A model generated the notes under the pieces. The model had not been told where the DNA came from. It made no database searches and saw only the letters and a program-made list of their open reading frames with translations. A program made the position numbers and the translations under genes. From NCBI RefSeq assembly GCF_900496995.4, contig NC_044022.1, positions 17,064,938 to 17,128,937 on the forward strand: 64,000 nt of DNA, in the 5' to 3' direction. This stretch comes from Aquila chrysaetos chrysaetos. Its lineage: Eukaryota; Chordata; Aves; Accipitriformes; Accipitridae. This document shows, one piece after another, positions 23,501 to 37,925 of the stretch (within the stretch, counting starts at the first letter, position 1; each line of letters begins with the position of its first letter).

Positions 23501-26500
23501 ACTCCAGCCTATTAGAAATGAAGTTCTGCAGATTCATTTGAGAAACGCAGTGTGCTACATCCTAGAAAAATAGTGATCATGAATTCCTACAGTTACCACT
23601 GTTACTGTTTAAAATAAATGGAGAAACACGATTTTACTTGTAAGTTTAAACAATGGGGGCATTTCTGTATCAGCAGCTAATTCAAAACAGGTAAAAAAGG
23701 ATGTTGATGCAACAAAGACATGTAAGCTGTATGTCTCTGAACTCTCTTCCAGATCAGAAAGCCTCTTACTTTTAAATGTTCTCTTATTCTCTTCCTGGAA
23801 ATATCAGCTTGGTTTCTGAGTCAGCCAAGACCACCCAGGCTGATTTAATCACCAAACCCAATGCATCTCATCATTGACAATTTCCACAGCATTAAAGGAG
23901 GTCAGACCCCTTCATCAGACCAATTACTGCAGCCCCAGCTTCAAAATATGGAAGGTGAGAGCTCATCTCAAAATCAACAATCTGGATGGTTCTCTTCATT
24001 GCACAAAAAATAAACCACTTCCATGCAATTCATACAACTTAGTGTTTATAATATATTTTAAGTGAGATGTAGCTGATACAACACAACCTTGCATTTCCAT
24101 GGCATTGGCATGAATTCCTCACCTCTTCCTCTGCCCCCAAATCAGTAATCTTTTTTTTTCTTTTTTTTTTTTTTTCCTGAAGAAATGAATTGTTGAATTA
24201 AAACAAACAGGGAAAAGACATACTTCTTAGCTGGAGGGCCAAATTCATATAACATGTTACTTCCAAGTTTTTCCTTTATGGTGTGAAACAGGCTTTCTTT
24301 CTATTTCCCAGCATATCCTGTCTGAGTCTTGTCCAGAGAACAGTAATTCCCAACCATGTCTTCTTTCTCTTGATTTAGAAAAGAGGTTGGAAGAAGCCTA
24401 CAGAAAGAAACTCTGCCTTTGTAATAGAGATATGGAAATTTCTGGGTTGTACAGCTGGGCATTTAAGAGGTTTGGCTCATCTTGCTTTCAAAGAGTGGCT
24501 TATTAGAGTTAATTGATGAACAATCTGACAGAGAATGAGGCATGAAAATTCCTCCCTCTCCCTTTTTCTCAAGCTTTTTCCTCCAGTTTTTGTTCATTTG
24601 TCTTTTGTTGTATGGAAGACTCATCAGAGATGTGTACTCTGAATCAAGGTTCATGTGAGTCATCACATCAGCCACACTACATGGTAGTAGTGGAGGTGGA
24701 AAAAGAAAAGTAGAAGAGAAGACTTGAGAAACTGGAGCAGAAGGTAAAAACCCTGAGGCACCTCAAATTCTCCAGAAATGCTGCCAACTGGAAACATCAC
24801 TGGCAAGAATTTTGTCTATTCATGAATGCAAATAGACCTTCTGGAAATGAAGACATGTGAAAGGTAGCTATTTTTATTTTAATATTAATGGGTTGGACAC
24901 ACTAGTTTTGATAGCTATATTTAAGTAAGGAAGAGCATGACAGCTAGACAGTCACAGATATTTGAAGAGTACTGTGCTCTGAGAAAGAATGATGCATTTG
25001 AAAAATATCAGCTTGATAGGAGAAGCTGAAAGAAAGGGAGGAACTGCTGCATCATTTATAACAGATTTGAGATTGCGGAGCTGAATATGCAGTTTTGGAT
25101 GTTTTGCAGAATCTGAGTCCAGATGGTGTATCAGGGACTCAAAAGAGAAACAGAACTGCTAAATTTCCTTCTTTAAGCTGAGGAAAAGCAATCAGAATTT
25201 GTCAGGCTGCAAAAAATAGCTGTTCAGAAGGAAAACACAATAGTGCATAGTGGACTGCAAGATCAGCAACATCCTAGAGAACGTGCAAAGGAAAAACAAA
25301 ACCATATATCCTAAGAAAGGATTTGCAAAATACAAGCTGGATAGATTTGCAAGCAGAAGTATGATAAACAAAGCGAGAGTTTATGTTGAGGAGAGCCAGC
25401 ATGCCTGTGAAAAGTAGTTATTTTGTAAAAACCTTCCAAAAAAGAAAGAATGTACTTAAAGAAAAGGATTCCTAGTTTACTTAGAGAATAAGAAATCTTT
25501 GTGAGATCAGTTCAAGATACAGGTAACTCCAGTGCATAGATATTGCTTTGAGGACAAATGAAACTCTTAAATAGGCTATTGGGGCTCAAATACAGGGGGT
25601 ATTGTGCAGAGAAAATTGCATCTGTTGGAATAAAGAGGTAAACCTCAGATCTTACAATGGGAAATCATTCTTTGTGATTGTAAGTCTCCTAGCTGTTAAA
25701 AACAAAAGAAAAGAAATAGTTAAAAGGCAAAGTTTGAAGTTCTTTCTGCAAACACATTACCTGTTATTAAGTGGGAACCAGCCCACACCAGGGCTAGGAA
25801 CAGTCTTACCCAACTTGAGGTGTCTGCTGTGTAAACATCTACACCTGAGCTAGCCCATTGGGTCCCCTTCCATGAAACGGAGAGGAACAAAACCTCATGG
25901 AATTCAACCCATGCGTTTAGTATACATGTCTACATCAGGATACAGTGAATTGTGCCCTCAAATTGCCCGTTTCTCTCTGCCTGTTAGGACACTGAGGGAG
26001 GGTGACAGGCTCAAAGTTAGACACATGAAGTCTGATAAATCCCACTGAAGGTCTCAATAACAGGCTTTGTGCTTTAGGACGGCTGGAGCCCAGATGGTTG
26101 CAATCACCCTGTCTTCTGTATTCAGCAGCTTGCTCTCCCACATATAGGTATTCTTAGGGAAACATTACATTGTGTGTCCAACATCAGGCTTGCTTTTATC
26201 CACTGAGGAAAAAAAAAAAGCATATCCATATCAAAAAAATAATGGTGGGTTAAACAGGCCATCTCCTGTATGAATATACATTTGCTAACAATGTATACAA
26301 GGGATACCTCTTCTGGTAATGAGAGATGATCACCACAATCTGATTGCTGTCCTTGCACTGTATGAAGTCTGATCTGAAGGTACTTGGCATTGCAAGTGAG
26401 TGGAACATCAAAACACATACGTTCCCTCTCCTCCCAAACCAGCAAAGACAGTGAGTGCACCAGCGAGGCACCCAAGCGAGCAGCCGTTGTCTGAGGAAGC

Positions 26501-27830
26501 ACACCGATCTCTGAAGCCTCCACCCGATGTGGCATAGAGGTACCTGTGGAGGGCTGCTCCCTCACCCACCGGCTGCGCCGTGCGTAAAGAAAGAAGTATA
26601 AAGAAGTCCAGTAAGGAGATTGTGGGCTTCTACCAGCAGACATGTACCTGGGCTTTGAGGGGCATGCTAACCCTGGCTGGACAGTTTCATGGTCTGTTTA
26701 ACATGCTCTTTTCTTCAGTTTGGCTGCTTTTTCACTCCAGTTGCTTATCTAAGGCAGATAAACCTGCCTTGTCAGTACTGCTTGCCTCCACACAAATGTT
26801 TTGGGTACTGAATTAATTCAAGATATAAAATGAGAGCAGCAGTCAACCAACTTGACAGTCACATGAATGATTACTCATATTGTCAACTGGGATATAAATT
26901 AACTTGCTTTTCTGGAGTGTATCGAGCTGTTTGTATTTCCTGGGAAGGTTAGGTTTGCAGTTCAGAGTAAAAGAGCTCTTGTACTTTGCAGAGCACAACT
27001 TTGCAGGGCTTCTTCTCGTGGGACGCTTTGCATTTTTAAGGGTAAAGCTGACAAGCAAGGACTTATAGCGTATCATTGGAAAAGATGAGTTTTCCTTGCA
27101 TCTATGAATAGGTAAATCTGTTTCTGATAACAGGTGATAATGAATCACCACATAAAGAGCAGGATCAGCCATTTTGTAATCTGTCGTGTTTTTGAGAAAA
27201 GTGGTATTTTGCTGCCCCAAGTAAGAATCTTGCAATTTCCTTTCCTATTACTGTCTGTCCCCAGGACTGGATGAATTTTGAACACGCTGGATACAAAACT
27301 AGAATAATCCTATTGTGCGCTAATCCTTTCAGCAAACACGTTTTTGTGAATATTACTGCCCAGAGATACAGACAGACACCTTCATTCAATAAAGGTCTCC
27401 TTCGTTAACCATGTATTTAGAAGTGTACAAGTGGGAAGAATAGATAACAGCTCTATTGCTCCATTCAACAAGGCTTGAAAAAGCTGTGCTTGCAAATGTG
27501 GTTAAGCCTAGTCAGCCAGGTCAAACTGGCCTAGCAAACAGCTGCGGTGGCGTCAGATCTTACTGTATCTTCAAAGGTTTGTTACAGCCTCTTCCCCACC
27601 GGAGCGGGTGAAGCCGAGCGCGTGTCTGGGCCTTGGCTCTCGCTGTGTATGCCGTGACCGGGGGGCTGCGGCTGAGGCAGGGACCTGGGCTCTTCGCTGC
27701 TGACTGGTCAGCAGGGACAGTAAGTACCAGCAGAAAGGTGGAGCAGGCAACTGGAGACATCAGCACCTTCACAGCAAAATTTGCCTAAAGCTGTGTGAAA
27801 GCCTTAGGCATTTATACTATGCCTTAGCTG
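20536..27830. other. Gene-poor unique sequence
   Basis: About 7.3 kb without a recognised gene or repeat family. It includes a 173-codon minus-strand open frame (26643-26122) and a 130-codon one (27235-26843). Neither has recognisable domains, and open frames of this length are expected by chance in a window this size. The segment 27580-27770 is locally GC- and CpG-richer than its surroundings. A pyrimidine tract lies at 24151-24177. Confidence 0.4.
24151..24177. repeat. Pyrimidine (mostly T) tract
   Basis: T9, C, T15, CC. A low-complexity tract with no linked element end recognised. Confidence 0.85.
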
Positions 27831-27833
27831 TAT

Positions 27834-27940
27834 GTAAGAACCAGAACTAGTGTTGGTTGGACGGGATCTCTGCAGGCCCTAGGCTACGTCTGTGTAAGAA
27901 CCAGGCAGGACTAATGCTGGTCGGAGGAGATCTCTGCAGG
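27834..27940. repeat. Imperfect tandem duplication, about 60-bp period
   Basis: The block 'gtaagaaccag...gttgg...gatctctgcagg' occurs at 27834-27876 and again, with a 4-bp insertion and several substitutions, at 27894-27940. The second copy runs directly into the CR1 at 27.9-29.0 kb. The first may therefore be a duplicated piece of the CR1 3' end. Confidence 0.75.
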
Positions 27941-28990
27941 TTTCTTCTCCAACCTCCTGTTTAAAGATCACCGTCATTAAAGCAGTGTGTTTTCACTAGC
28001 TGACTTGAAAACCTTCAAGAATGGAGAATTTTCAACCTTCTTGGGCAACTTGTTCCAGTGCTGGTGAAAAGATTTTCTCTTATGTCTAACCTCCCATATC
28101 CCAATCTGTAACTGTTGCTATTTTTTATATAGGGTCTACTATTACTGAAAGGAGTTTCTATCTCCCTTTCAAGTTGTATAGGCTGCAATTAGTTTACTGT
28201 TTAACCGCCCCTTCATTGTATCAAACAATCCCAGCTATCTTAACATGCCCTTGTTGGAATTCTAGCTACTGACCATCTTTATAGCCATCCTTCGGACTCT
28301 TTCCAGTTTCTCCACATCCCTTTTGGGCTGGAAGACCCCAAACTGGACTGATTTTTGCCAGGTATGGTTTCACCAGGGCCAAATAGAGGAGGCTCATACC
28401 TGCTTTTGGTCTGTTGGCCTTGCTTCTCCATACATAACACTGCTATGCAGTTTGTCTTATTTGTGAGGAGAGCACGCTCTAGGCTGATACTGAGCCTCGT
28501 GTCCACCAAAACTCTCAGGTCCTGTTCAACAGTTAGCCAGTCAGTTCCCAATGTGTACTCACGTTTGTAACAGTGGAGTTATTCTGCCCCAGGTAGAGCA
28601 CTTGGCATTTCATGTTGAACTTCTTGAAATTTCTATTGGTCCCATCCCTGAATTTACCAAGGTTCCCCTGAATTGAAGCTGTACTGCTTTGCATATCGAG
28701 CGCCTCCAATTTAACTTAATCCACAAATTTGCTGAGGGTCCGTTCTGCCTCATCACCCAGGTAACCGATGAAGACAATCAACCCCTGACATATTCCATCC
28801 ATTACTGGCTGCCCACTGGGCACTGAGCCACTGATTACTGTCTTCTGATCCTGGCAGTCCAGCCAGTTTTTAACACACCTAATAACCTGTCTATCCAGCC
28901 TACAGTTTTGATCAGTGCCAGTGAGCACACTCCCAGGCAATGCCCAAGCAGGGCCTGGCAGACACAGCAAACTATGGAGCAGTCCCAATA
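27894..28990 (-). mobile_element. Old CR1 LINE fragment, degraded
   Basis: Minus-strand CR1 from the RT palm to the 3' end. On +, the 3' end reads 'ctggtcggaggagatctc' then 'ccaacctcctg' near 27950. It is followed by 'acttgttccagtgctggtga' (28048), 'ccagtttctccacatccc', 'gtttcaccagggccaaatag' (28368), 'acttggcatttcatgttgaa' (28600), 'aaatttgctgagggtccgtt' and 'cagccagtttttaacacacc' (28861). These are the standard CR1 blocks in order. The frame is fragmented; the longest pieces are 90 codons. It is more diverged than the 11.7 and 16.3 kb copies but less than the L3-type copies. Confidence 0.85.
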
Positions 28991-31900
28991 GGCTCTGGGG
29001 GCAGGAAACAATTGCACACTAGTTGGACATAGCATTAGACATTTGTATTTTGAGTGTGTTATTCAAAAGGAAAATCTGTCTCAAAAAGCATAAAATAATT
29101 AAGGTTATAGTAGGGTCTTTATTAAGGGCAATTTTAAAGGAGGAAGATATTGTCCTTTTATTAAATATTGCATTCAAACAGGAATTCAAGGAAGTTCTAT
29201 ACTTCACATAAGATCAGACTAAAAGTTTTCAGGGATTCCCTGAAAAGAATTTGTTCTTTCCCAACAGCCTTTACCTTAACTATTTAGGGCTCATTCCCCT
29301 AACAAGCCCCAGAGTAGGGTAAGGAGACATCAGGTATCTCTTTGTTCCTCCATGTGACTGCCTATAACTCTATTTTATAGAGATGGGAGAATCTAACTAT
29401 TAAGAAGCTGCTGTTTCTGTCTCAAAGATGTTTCAGCATGTAGAAAAAAATTGCTAGCTTTAAATTTGAATGATAATTCAAAATCTAAGTTTTTCTTTGT
29501 GAACAGAAATTATGACAATATTTTGGTTTGAGTCTTCTCAATCATCTAGAGGGTTTTAGGCACATTTTAATCCTAATTTTAATTTTAATTCATAAAGTTT
29601 GTGGCTCAAATTAAGCCTCTAGAGGAAAAGCTATTTTTGCCTGAACAAAACCAAACCCAACAACATTGAAATGAGATGTTTAGACAACTTGCATTGTCTA
29701 GACCTTCTACAAGAAAAAAAAAAGTTTGGCTTCACTGAATGGGCATTTATTGAGAAAAATACAATAATTTTCTGGCAATTCTGACTTGCTTTCATGAACA
29801 AAGTACTGTGTGTTTTCTCTAATGTTAACCATCTCAATCGTGTTGGTAGAGAGGATGCAGTGATGCTAACCTGAGAAGGACCTGGTCAGCCTAACTTCCC
29901 CATCAGTGTCTTAGGAATTGGCAACTGGATGTTTAGGCTCAGTCCCAGTAGGAAAGACTGCAAAATCATTGAAGCTTATGATAAAATCTTTATTGTATGT
30001 CTGCACAGCATTATGTCTAGAGGAGATTTAGTCTCAGTTGGGGTCTTGAAGAAGTACTCTGATAATAAAAGATAATCATTAACTGGAAAGGAAGGAAAAC
30101 AGAAATGCAAAATTTGGGCCTATGGGATCTCTCTCTTGCTCAGTTACACCAATGGAGGTGATTATCTGCCATGTATATTTTTCAGGGGATAAAACCTAAC
30201 AGTATTCAGATAAAGAAATCTAAATTGTAAGGGGTAAGTAAGGCTTGTACCATCTTATGTTGGATACCAGCGCCTTCCAAAACACATGGATGCCTTGGGA
30301 GTGTCTGAGGTACATCTAGTGCATGTTAAATGGAAAAGCTATTATCCAAAAAGTGTCTTTTTAAAGTCCAAAATGTTCATGAAACTGTTGAACTTGTTTT
30401 GGAACTGTCATGTTTTTTTACAAAGGTGTTCATCAAAGGACAGCTTGTACCTGTACATTTTTCCTTCAGCACAACAGATCCAATCCACAGTAGTTGCACC
30501 AGTTTAAGTAAGCTAATTGCAAGGGAATTGGTGCAAATGTTGTGCATTCATAACTGCTCAGGGCTAAGCAGTCGCATGGGAATAGCTATTTCAGCATAAC
30601 TGTTCCTGAAAAACTATCTGCATAAAGATGTTTACTTGGGAAAAAGTATTCAAGCACGAAATAGCTACTGTCCTTTACCTTCATAACATATATTAATCTG
30701 AATTAACTGCTAGATGTATCTGGACACACTATAAAATTCTCATCTTCCATCCAAAGACTGAATATAGGTTGGAAACACAGTAGAGGATTTAGTTAGAAAA
30801 GCAAAGGTTTCCTTTAAACTTAACTGAGGTGCTGCATCAGGTAGATCCTGTGGCTTGTCCTTAGCTCAAATATATGGTGGTGAGTAAACTGTTCGAAGTC
30901 CCTGCAGAGCCTCACCTCTGTTTTATTCGCTGCAAGATCCTGTCTGTTTCTGCTTTGAACCTCCCAGTGGTCTGGGCAACAATATTATCCCGTTTCTGAA
31001 GTGTGTGCTACAGTCTTAAGGCAGAGCTCCAAAGCGTTTTCCCCAGCTTCAGGGTTCTGAGAAAAGTGGGGGTTTTTCCTTGCTTTGTTTTAATCCCAAA
31101 CCAAACCATACCGCAGTCACTTCTGATCCTTTTATAGCTCTGTTGGCACAGAAGGGGGGAAAGGGAATTGTGATGCTCAGGAGACTACACCACGAGTGAG
31201 AGGAGGATGGAAATTAGTAGGTACACTCATTTTAACCCCTAAAATCTTTTAAATATTTTTACCTCTTTGGCTAAGGAATTTCCATTTTCCCTAGACTGCA
31301 GATTCTGCTGCTGTACATGGCTCATTGCTTTTTAGCCCAAGAAATGAAAATGGCTCCATTAGTAGAAAGTTATATTAATTTTATTAGATTGTTATTCAAG
31401 AACATTAGAAAATATTAATGTCTTTTTATGGTTCTGGTTTTTTTAAGATGCTTTCTATTTTATGTAACAAGGATCATTAACAGAGAACAGTTCTATTTTC
31501 TTGCACATGTTGCTAAACAAGTCATAATATTTCAGGTATATTACACAGAACACATTAAAATGAAACATCTCACCTTTAAAAACTCACTGTACCCTCATCA
31601 TTATACACGTCCAAATTTTGATACTCTTACTTACAATAAATATGAATTGAATATATTATTCTGGAAGCTGTGCCATTAAGAATAATGCAGTAGTTTACAT
31701 AGTAATATACTGCTTGCCAGGAATAAGGATACCTGCACTGGTTCCTGTATGTTGGTGATAAAATAAAATAGGAATACTAATGTAGGCTTACGCTAAAATA
31801 AAATGTGCCATCAGACATTATGCTTCATGGGAGATAAGCTTGCTTTCCACTCTTCCAGACTGCTGTTAACCTCATCTTGCGGGACTAGCACATTTGTCCT

Positions 31901-34900
31901 TATCTTTTCTTGCATTTACCGTAGAGGTCACGCTCCATTATACTGTTCATCTCAGCAAGAGTGGTAGAAGTCAGCCTGGTATTTTGGGCTAGGAAGGGAT
32001 CTAAACAGAGATAAGTGGACACTTTATGAGCAGAAGGATCCTGCTCTAGGCACACACGTACCAGCCCGTCACTTCTGTGCGCGAATAAAAGAACCATAAT
32101 TGGCAGCACTTTATATAATGGACTGTTTTCCATTCTGTCTTCAGCGGCAGAGACATTAATTTCCTAAAGCTGCAGTGGTGTGACAGGCCTTTGCTCTTAA
32201 GTGAGACTGAAGTGCTCCAGAGGCCAGGTTCTCCAGGAAGAATATTGCCTCTCTCCATTTTCCCTTTGAGAGCATGCAGAAGTCATACGCATATTATTGC
32301 TGTCCCTTCATTCCCTCCCCACCACTATCTGCTTCTCACGATGCCTGCAAGTTTGTGTCAGCCCTGCAGTGCTTTCAGCAGATCCCTGTACAGGCTCCCA
32401 CATCGTCACGGGGAGGCCCAAATGTCCTTTGGCTGGAGAGGGCTGTGCTTTAGTAAACCCCCAAAGGATACAGGTTTTTTCAAACTGTACCCCAGGAACC
32501 TGTGAAGAGATCTGTGGGTGACTCTCAACCTTCAGAAAAACAAGCAGCAGGAAGTTAAAGAGAAACATGGATCAGGGAGGCAATTTCTCTGTTACAGCAA
32601 GAACAGTCAGAAAGGCATCGCAGTGAGAAATCTGAGCTAATACCTGTTAGATGACTGTTAGTCCTTAGTGTAGCCAAGGTCAAAATCACAGCCTGATTCA
32701 CCAAGGGAATTATTAGTAAGGGCTTTTCCCCCTGGTTCAATAACTCTGTTGAATTCAACAGTAGAGGCTTAAACACTAGTTTCTTATCACTCATCCCCAG
32801 GTTCCCTTTCTCCCCATTCAATTCAATTGCCTCACCCAAGTAGTGCCCCCCTGCCCAGCACCCCACACCGGTGTGTAACGTGGGAGAGGGCCAGCACAAA
32901 CGCCCAGCTCAGCAGCTGAGATGCCTTCCCCAGCTCCTCTAATAATGCACCTGATTTTTCAGTGTGGGTGTGTGCACAGTCAGCTCTTTTCCTCTGCGTG
33001 AGTGGGTTTTCATCCACGATCAGGAGGTGGCTTGACCTTTAATAAAGAGATCTGAGTGCTGTGTTTGCCAGCGGTACACAGGGTGACACGTACGCTATTT
33101 TTACTCTGTGCTACGCTCGGTTTCTTTCTGGCCATGGGTACATAAAAGAAGGGGAACTCATGGATTTGACAGACGTTCTTGGTAATTCTTTTCAACCAGA
33201 GCTCACCAATGTAGATATGTATTAAAAAACAAACAATACCCCCCGCCTAGTCCCTACTGGTAAACATACCTCCATGTCTTCATTGTCCCCATTGCCAAGC
33301 CCCAGTGCCGCTGGGGTGCTGGCAGTCCGTGCAGGAGCAGGCACTGGACCCCAACTTTCATTTGTCAGGGGTTCCAGATACTGCTGGCAGGTTTTCACAG
33401 TTTGCTGCATTTGCATCAGCTTTCTTTAGACACTGGCAACAACAGCACCTGCTGCATGCTGAACATTGCTGATAAAATCATCAAAATTGCTAGCATTTTG
33501 GTAAATATTGTTCTTGGTGGAAACAAGCAAAGACACAAAGAGAAACCTGGGTGGTGGTTTGCAGATACAGCTGGTCCTTTTCAGCAGAGAGCACAGAAGA
33601 AGGCAGGCTATGCAGTGGAGCAGATACTCAAAGGGGTTTTGGGAAGTCCTTGTCGGGGACTGGACTACAGACTGTTATGAGCCCCAGGGTGGACTAACAA
33701 GCACTCCTTTGGCAGGAGTCCCCACATCACTGATGGACACCTTCATGTCTCAGCCCCAAATGTGTCACGGACACCAAAGGAGAACTGAGGGCCAACAGAG
33801 TCCATGTTTAAAAGAAGACAGCAAAGCAAGCAGAAGGTTGGACACAAGGAGAAGAGGACAAGTGAGGCCCAGGAAAAAAAGAAAAGTGTAGAGAGATGGA
33901 GAGAGGGATCCAGGCAGCCATATCACCTTCTTCTTCTGTCCCCTTAGTCATACACCCTGCCTCTTCCCTGCCTTTTATCCTCATTTTGGGTCTTCAAAAT
34001 GAGTTGAAGAGCTCTAGCTAGGGGATTAGGAAAATTACGGTGAATCCATCAATCCAGGCCAGGTTTTCCCTCTATGTTTTTCATACCTTTTGATATCAAA
34101 AGAAAACCCTCACCAGAAGACAGGAGTCTTAGGTTAAGATGACATGCAAAGGGACTCCTGCTGTAAAATAACAGTTGATAAGAAACTGATGCTCTAATGA
34201 GTCTGTGAGCTGCTGACAACAGCATTGCTCAGGCTCTTCTATAAACCATGTGCTGTCCACAGCAGACATACTATTAGCAGATAAAATCCACACTTGCCTG
34301 ATAAACTGGATTAGAAATCTAATCCAGAAAGACGGGCTTCTAAGAGTTTGCATTACAAGTTAACTGCACTTGTCCACTCCTCAAGCCCACATGGAAAAAC
34401 AAAAGCAGGACAAGGCAAGATTTAGGATTTATTCCTTGCACCTGGAGACTGTAGTTTTCTGTCCCTGCATATAGTGCTTTCAGAGGGCTGCTCATAAAGG
34501 CATATTGGGATGCCTGACTCGGAGCTGTTCACGGAAGCCCTGCATAAGTAGTGAAGTGCCACAGCCTTTATCAGAAAAAAATTACTAATGAGGATGAAGT
34601 TTCTACTCTGAGGGACCCACAGGGCCTGTCACTTGGCCCAACTGGAGGTGTTCAACTGCTCTTGCCTGTTTAGGATTCCCTTAACAGGGAGTCTTGTGGT
34701 TGGGAGCTCAGCTGTGGAGTTGTCAGGCTGTTCTTTCTTAGTTCTTCATGCATATGACATGCCCTGAGGCTGTAGCAAAGGTATGAAGTCCTTACACAGG
34801 CAGGGGAGTACCTAGCATTTAGCTCTTCACCTTGGGAGAGCTTCTTCTGAAAACTGTTACCGCTGAGCACCTGTGATCCTTCCAAGTCCTGCTGAGGACC

Positions 34901-37900
34901 TCTCAGCCTGTGCATACTTGGTGGTCATCCATGCCTATGTTTGTATCCTGCTTTTGTAGTGGGACTTGGGAATGCATTTGAGCAACAAACCAGCTTTGTG
35001 CTGTGACATGAATGAGGATTTGGCTGTTCATCCTATGAAAATCACATCCGTTACATAGAATCCAAGCTGGCAAGACAGACTTAAAAAGAACCTCATGGTG
35101 ATGAATTGTTCTCCTGCCCCAGATCAGGCTCACCATTATACTACATATATCACCATATCACACTATCTGTATGTGTTTGCTCAGACTATTCTTGTAAAGA
35201 CTGCAGTGATGGAGATCCACTGCTTCATTCTTCTTCCTCTGCTGAATATTTCCTTAATATCTAACTCAAAATCTTTTGCAAACTCTAAATCCATGGGACT
35301 TGCTTGGAACATAAGCTTTCTATCTTTCTTTGAGCACTTGTTGGTGGAAAATAGGTACATTATTGTGAAGCAAAACAAAAAATATACAAATCAAAATACA
35401 AAGCCTGAAGGACAGAGCACCAGGTATAGTAGGAGCCTCCAAGCAATGTGTCAAAAGTGATGTATTTTTCTGTTTCCAGGTGGAGGGAGTGAATTTCTCA
35501 TTGTTTCAGATTCCCTCAAGAAAGAGGAAAGACAAATGGCATTTACTGTAAGAATAGGAGTTTCATGCAGGAGTAAACAAACTGCACAGTCTTTCTTGGA
35601 GGAGTGACTTCATCCTGGCAGAGTGTCTAAACTGTTATTCTGGGACATCCTTTGCTTGTCCATCATAACCAGCATTAATCTATGTATTTCTATGTCTTCT
35701 CATCTGCTGCAAGTATTCCTGGAGTTATGCACTTGAATGTAGGGTTGTATCTTGAAGTAACTGCCACACTATTATGAAGGCCTCTGGAGAGAGATTTCTC
35801 CATTCAGGAGAATTGCAGTATATTTATTTTGCTTTCCACCATGTTCTTTAACAGACCTTTAGCAATTGTAACTGACAATGCAGATTTACCATTTGACTGG
35901 CCATGCTCTGGTGATGACTAAGTGATGATGACTAAGTGTCCATTTCCAAGGAAAATGCGTAAAGACTTTCCAGGAAAACTGAGATCCTCGCTCTGAAAAT
36001 GGCACAGCCAGAGACACTTTCCTTGCTGAAACACTTTGCTGCTTTCCCTGCAATGGTCACTTAGGTACCCTCCAGTAGTTTCTCATTCCCATGAGGGCAA
36101 ATATCAGTGTACAAACAAGAGTTACAGTTTGAGCAGCTGGCTGTGAAAATCAGGTCTAGTTTTCTTTTCCCCCTAGACCTGCTAGCAACGGCATTTTCTT
36201 GGCAGGGATATATTTACTATGGAGGCTAATTGTGATCTATACCACAGGAATATATATAGATATAGTTTTCTTTTTCAGATAGGCTTATCTCTGGTGCTTT
36301 TAACAGGTTGAGATCTGCTGACTGTTTGCATTTCTAAGGGCAGGCCCTCTGTCCATATCACAATGGCATCTCCTCAGATGCACCATATGTCTTCGGTTAA
36401 TGTGTCACCACTTCCCTGCTATGTGAAATGGCTACATGTGAGGAGATAATGGTGTGAATCCTGCCTCCTCAGCTAGCAGAGGCTTCTTGGGGCAATTTTG
36501 TGAGTACCTGCATTTACGGCATTAGATGTAGGGACCCTCTGTCTTGCTTTTACCTGGAAAGGGCTTCATATCATAGATCCTAGGAGAGAAGATCAGCAGT
36601 GTTTCAATGGTGAAATCTAGCAATGCTTCTTGGCTCAGGAACTGGATGCCCATCTCCTGACTTAACACTGAAACAAAGTTCAGCTGTGCACAGGAAATGG
36701 CCCTCACTGGGTCTGCTTTGCAAAAAAACTCATCTGTGTGGGCAAGAGGAAAGCCCTAGTACACCCCAGATGATCAGGGTACCAGCAAAATGCTCTGGAA
36801 ATTTTTAATCTCCAGATTAGTTGTGTTGACGTGTTGCATATAAGTGTGATACTGAAGTCAATCACAGCATTATCTTCATTTATTCTATTTTAGATTTACT
36901 TTCCAGGCACTTTCTGGCAGACACAGGCGGCCTTGGTGATGAACTGCTATTGCTTTCTTCAGGGCGGCAGTCTGGAAATGTCTACTCAGAGATCCTACAA
37001 ATTTTACTGCTGGTTTTTCTGTAACATGGTAGTTTGCTTTGGTTTGGACCCCAGACAGTGTTTTTGACGGCTTCTATCTTTTTCTTGTGGTCCAGTGTGT
37101 GGCGAGGTAGCTGCTTGCTTTACCTAGAAGAGATTGCCAGTATTTGTCTGTAACATCCTGTACTGAGGATATTATTTTTTTTTTCTACTGAAGTTCTCCT
37201 GAGTCAGTGGAGGGCATTTAGCAGTACGTTCTCTATAGTGCTTTGCTTAAATTGCTACCTTAACGTTTTCCAGGTCATGGGCTCTGTTTCTTTAGTAAAA
37301 ACGACTGCTTTCTGCATTTGTTTGGTTACTCTGTGAAGCAGGTGATACACCACTGAATGATTCATATCTTTTCAGATGTAATATGCTTAGACAATGTCTT
37401 TCAAATAAGTCTCGGCAACGTCTTAGCAGTTTAGCTGTGGAGGAGCCAAAATTCTGTATGTGCTTTGATATTTTTGGGTTTTGATCTGTTCTATAGATAC
37501 CCATTCCAGTTTAGGCATTAGGGTCAGGTGCTTTGTAGCTGAAAGAAGAAACATCCCTGTAGTCTTCTGCCTGAGCCTCTATGCTGCAAGACTAAATTCA
37601 GGTTATTTAATATTCTGCTATGGGTACATAATCATTCCCCCTGTTGTTTGACTCAACATTTGCCTGGCTGAGGTTTCATTTCCTTATCTCGTAGGAAGTT
37701 TCTGTGACCAGGTAGATTCCTTACGTGCTGCTGACTCCTTGGTGGTCAGCTTGCTGTGCAGCGGGCAAAGGTCCAGAGACATGGGCACAGCAAAAGCACA
37801 AATGGAGAACAAAGAGCCACGTTGTACCCCTCTGCCTGCAAAATCTCATCCTTTGGGCCGATGCTTCTGAGGTTTTGTGCATTAACTGATCTGTACTTCT

Positions 37901-37925
37901 TGTTGGAGGCTTTGGCATAACAATT
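28991..37925. other. Gene-poor unique sequence
   Basis: About 8.9 kb in which I recognise no gene, RNA gene or repeat family. Open frames are up to 127 codons (33508-33891, +) and low in information. The 31.38-31.65 kb part is strongly AT-rich. A small exact repeat 'gatgactaagt' occurs twice near 35914-35938. Confidence 0.4.

Noticed and set aside
24700-25600. Possible further old LINE in an A/G-rich stretch
   Set aside because: Purine-rich texture recalls CR1 sense strand, but no block order could be matched.
26122-26643. 173-codon minus-strand open frame, longest outside repeats
   Set aside because: No recognisable domain, and about one open frame of this length is expected by chance in 64 kb of six-frame sequence. 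Possible splice sites inside it are weak.
33508-33891. 127-codon plus-strand frame with a basic C-terminus
   Set aside because: The basic tail comes from an A/G-rich stretch. No family and no exon boundaries seen.
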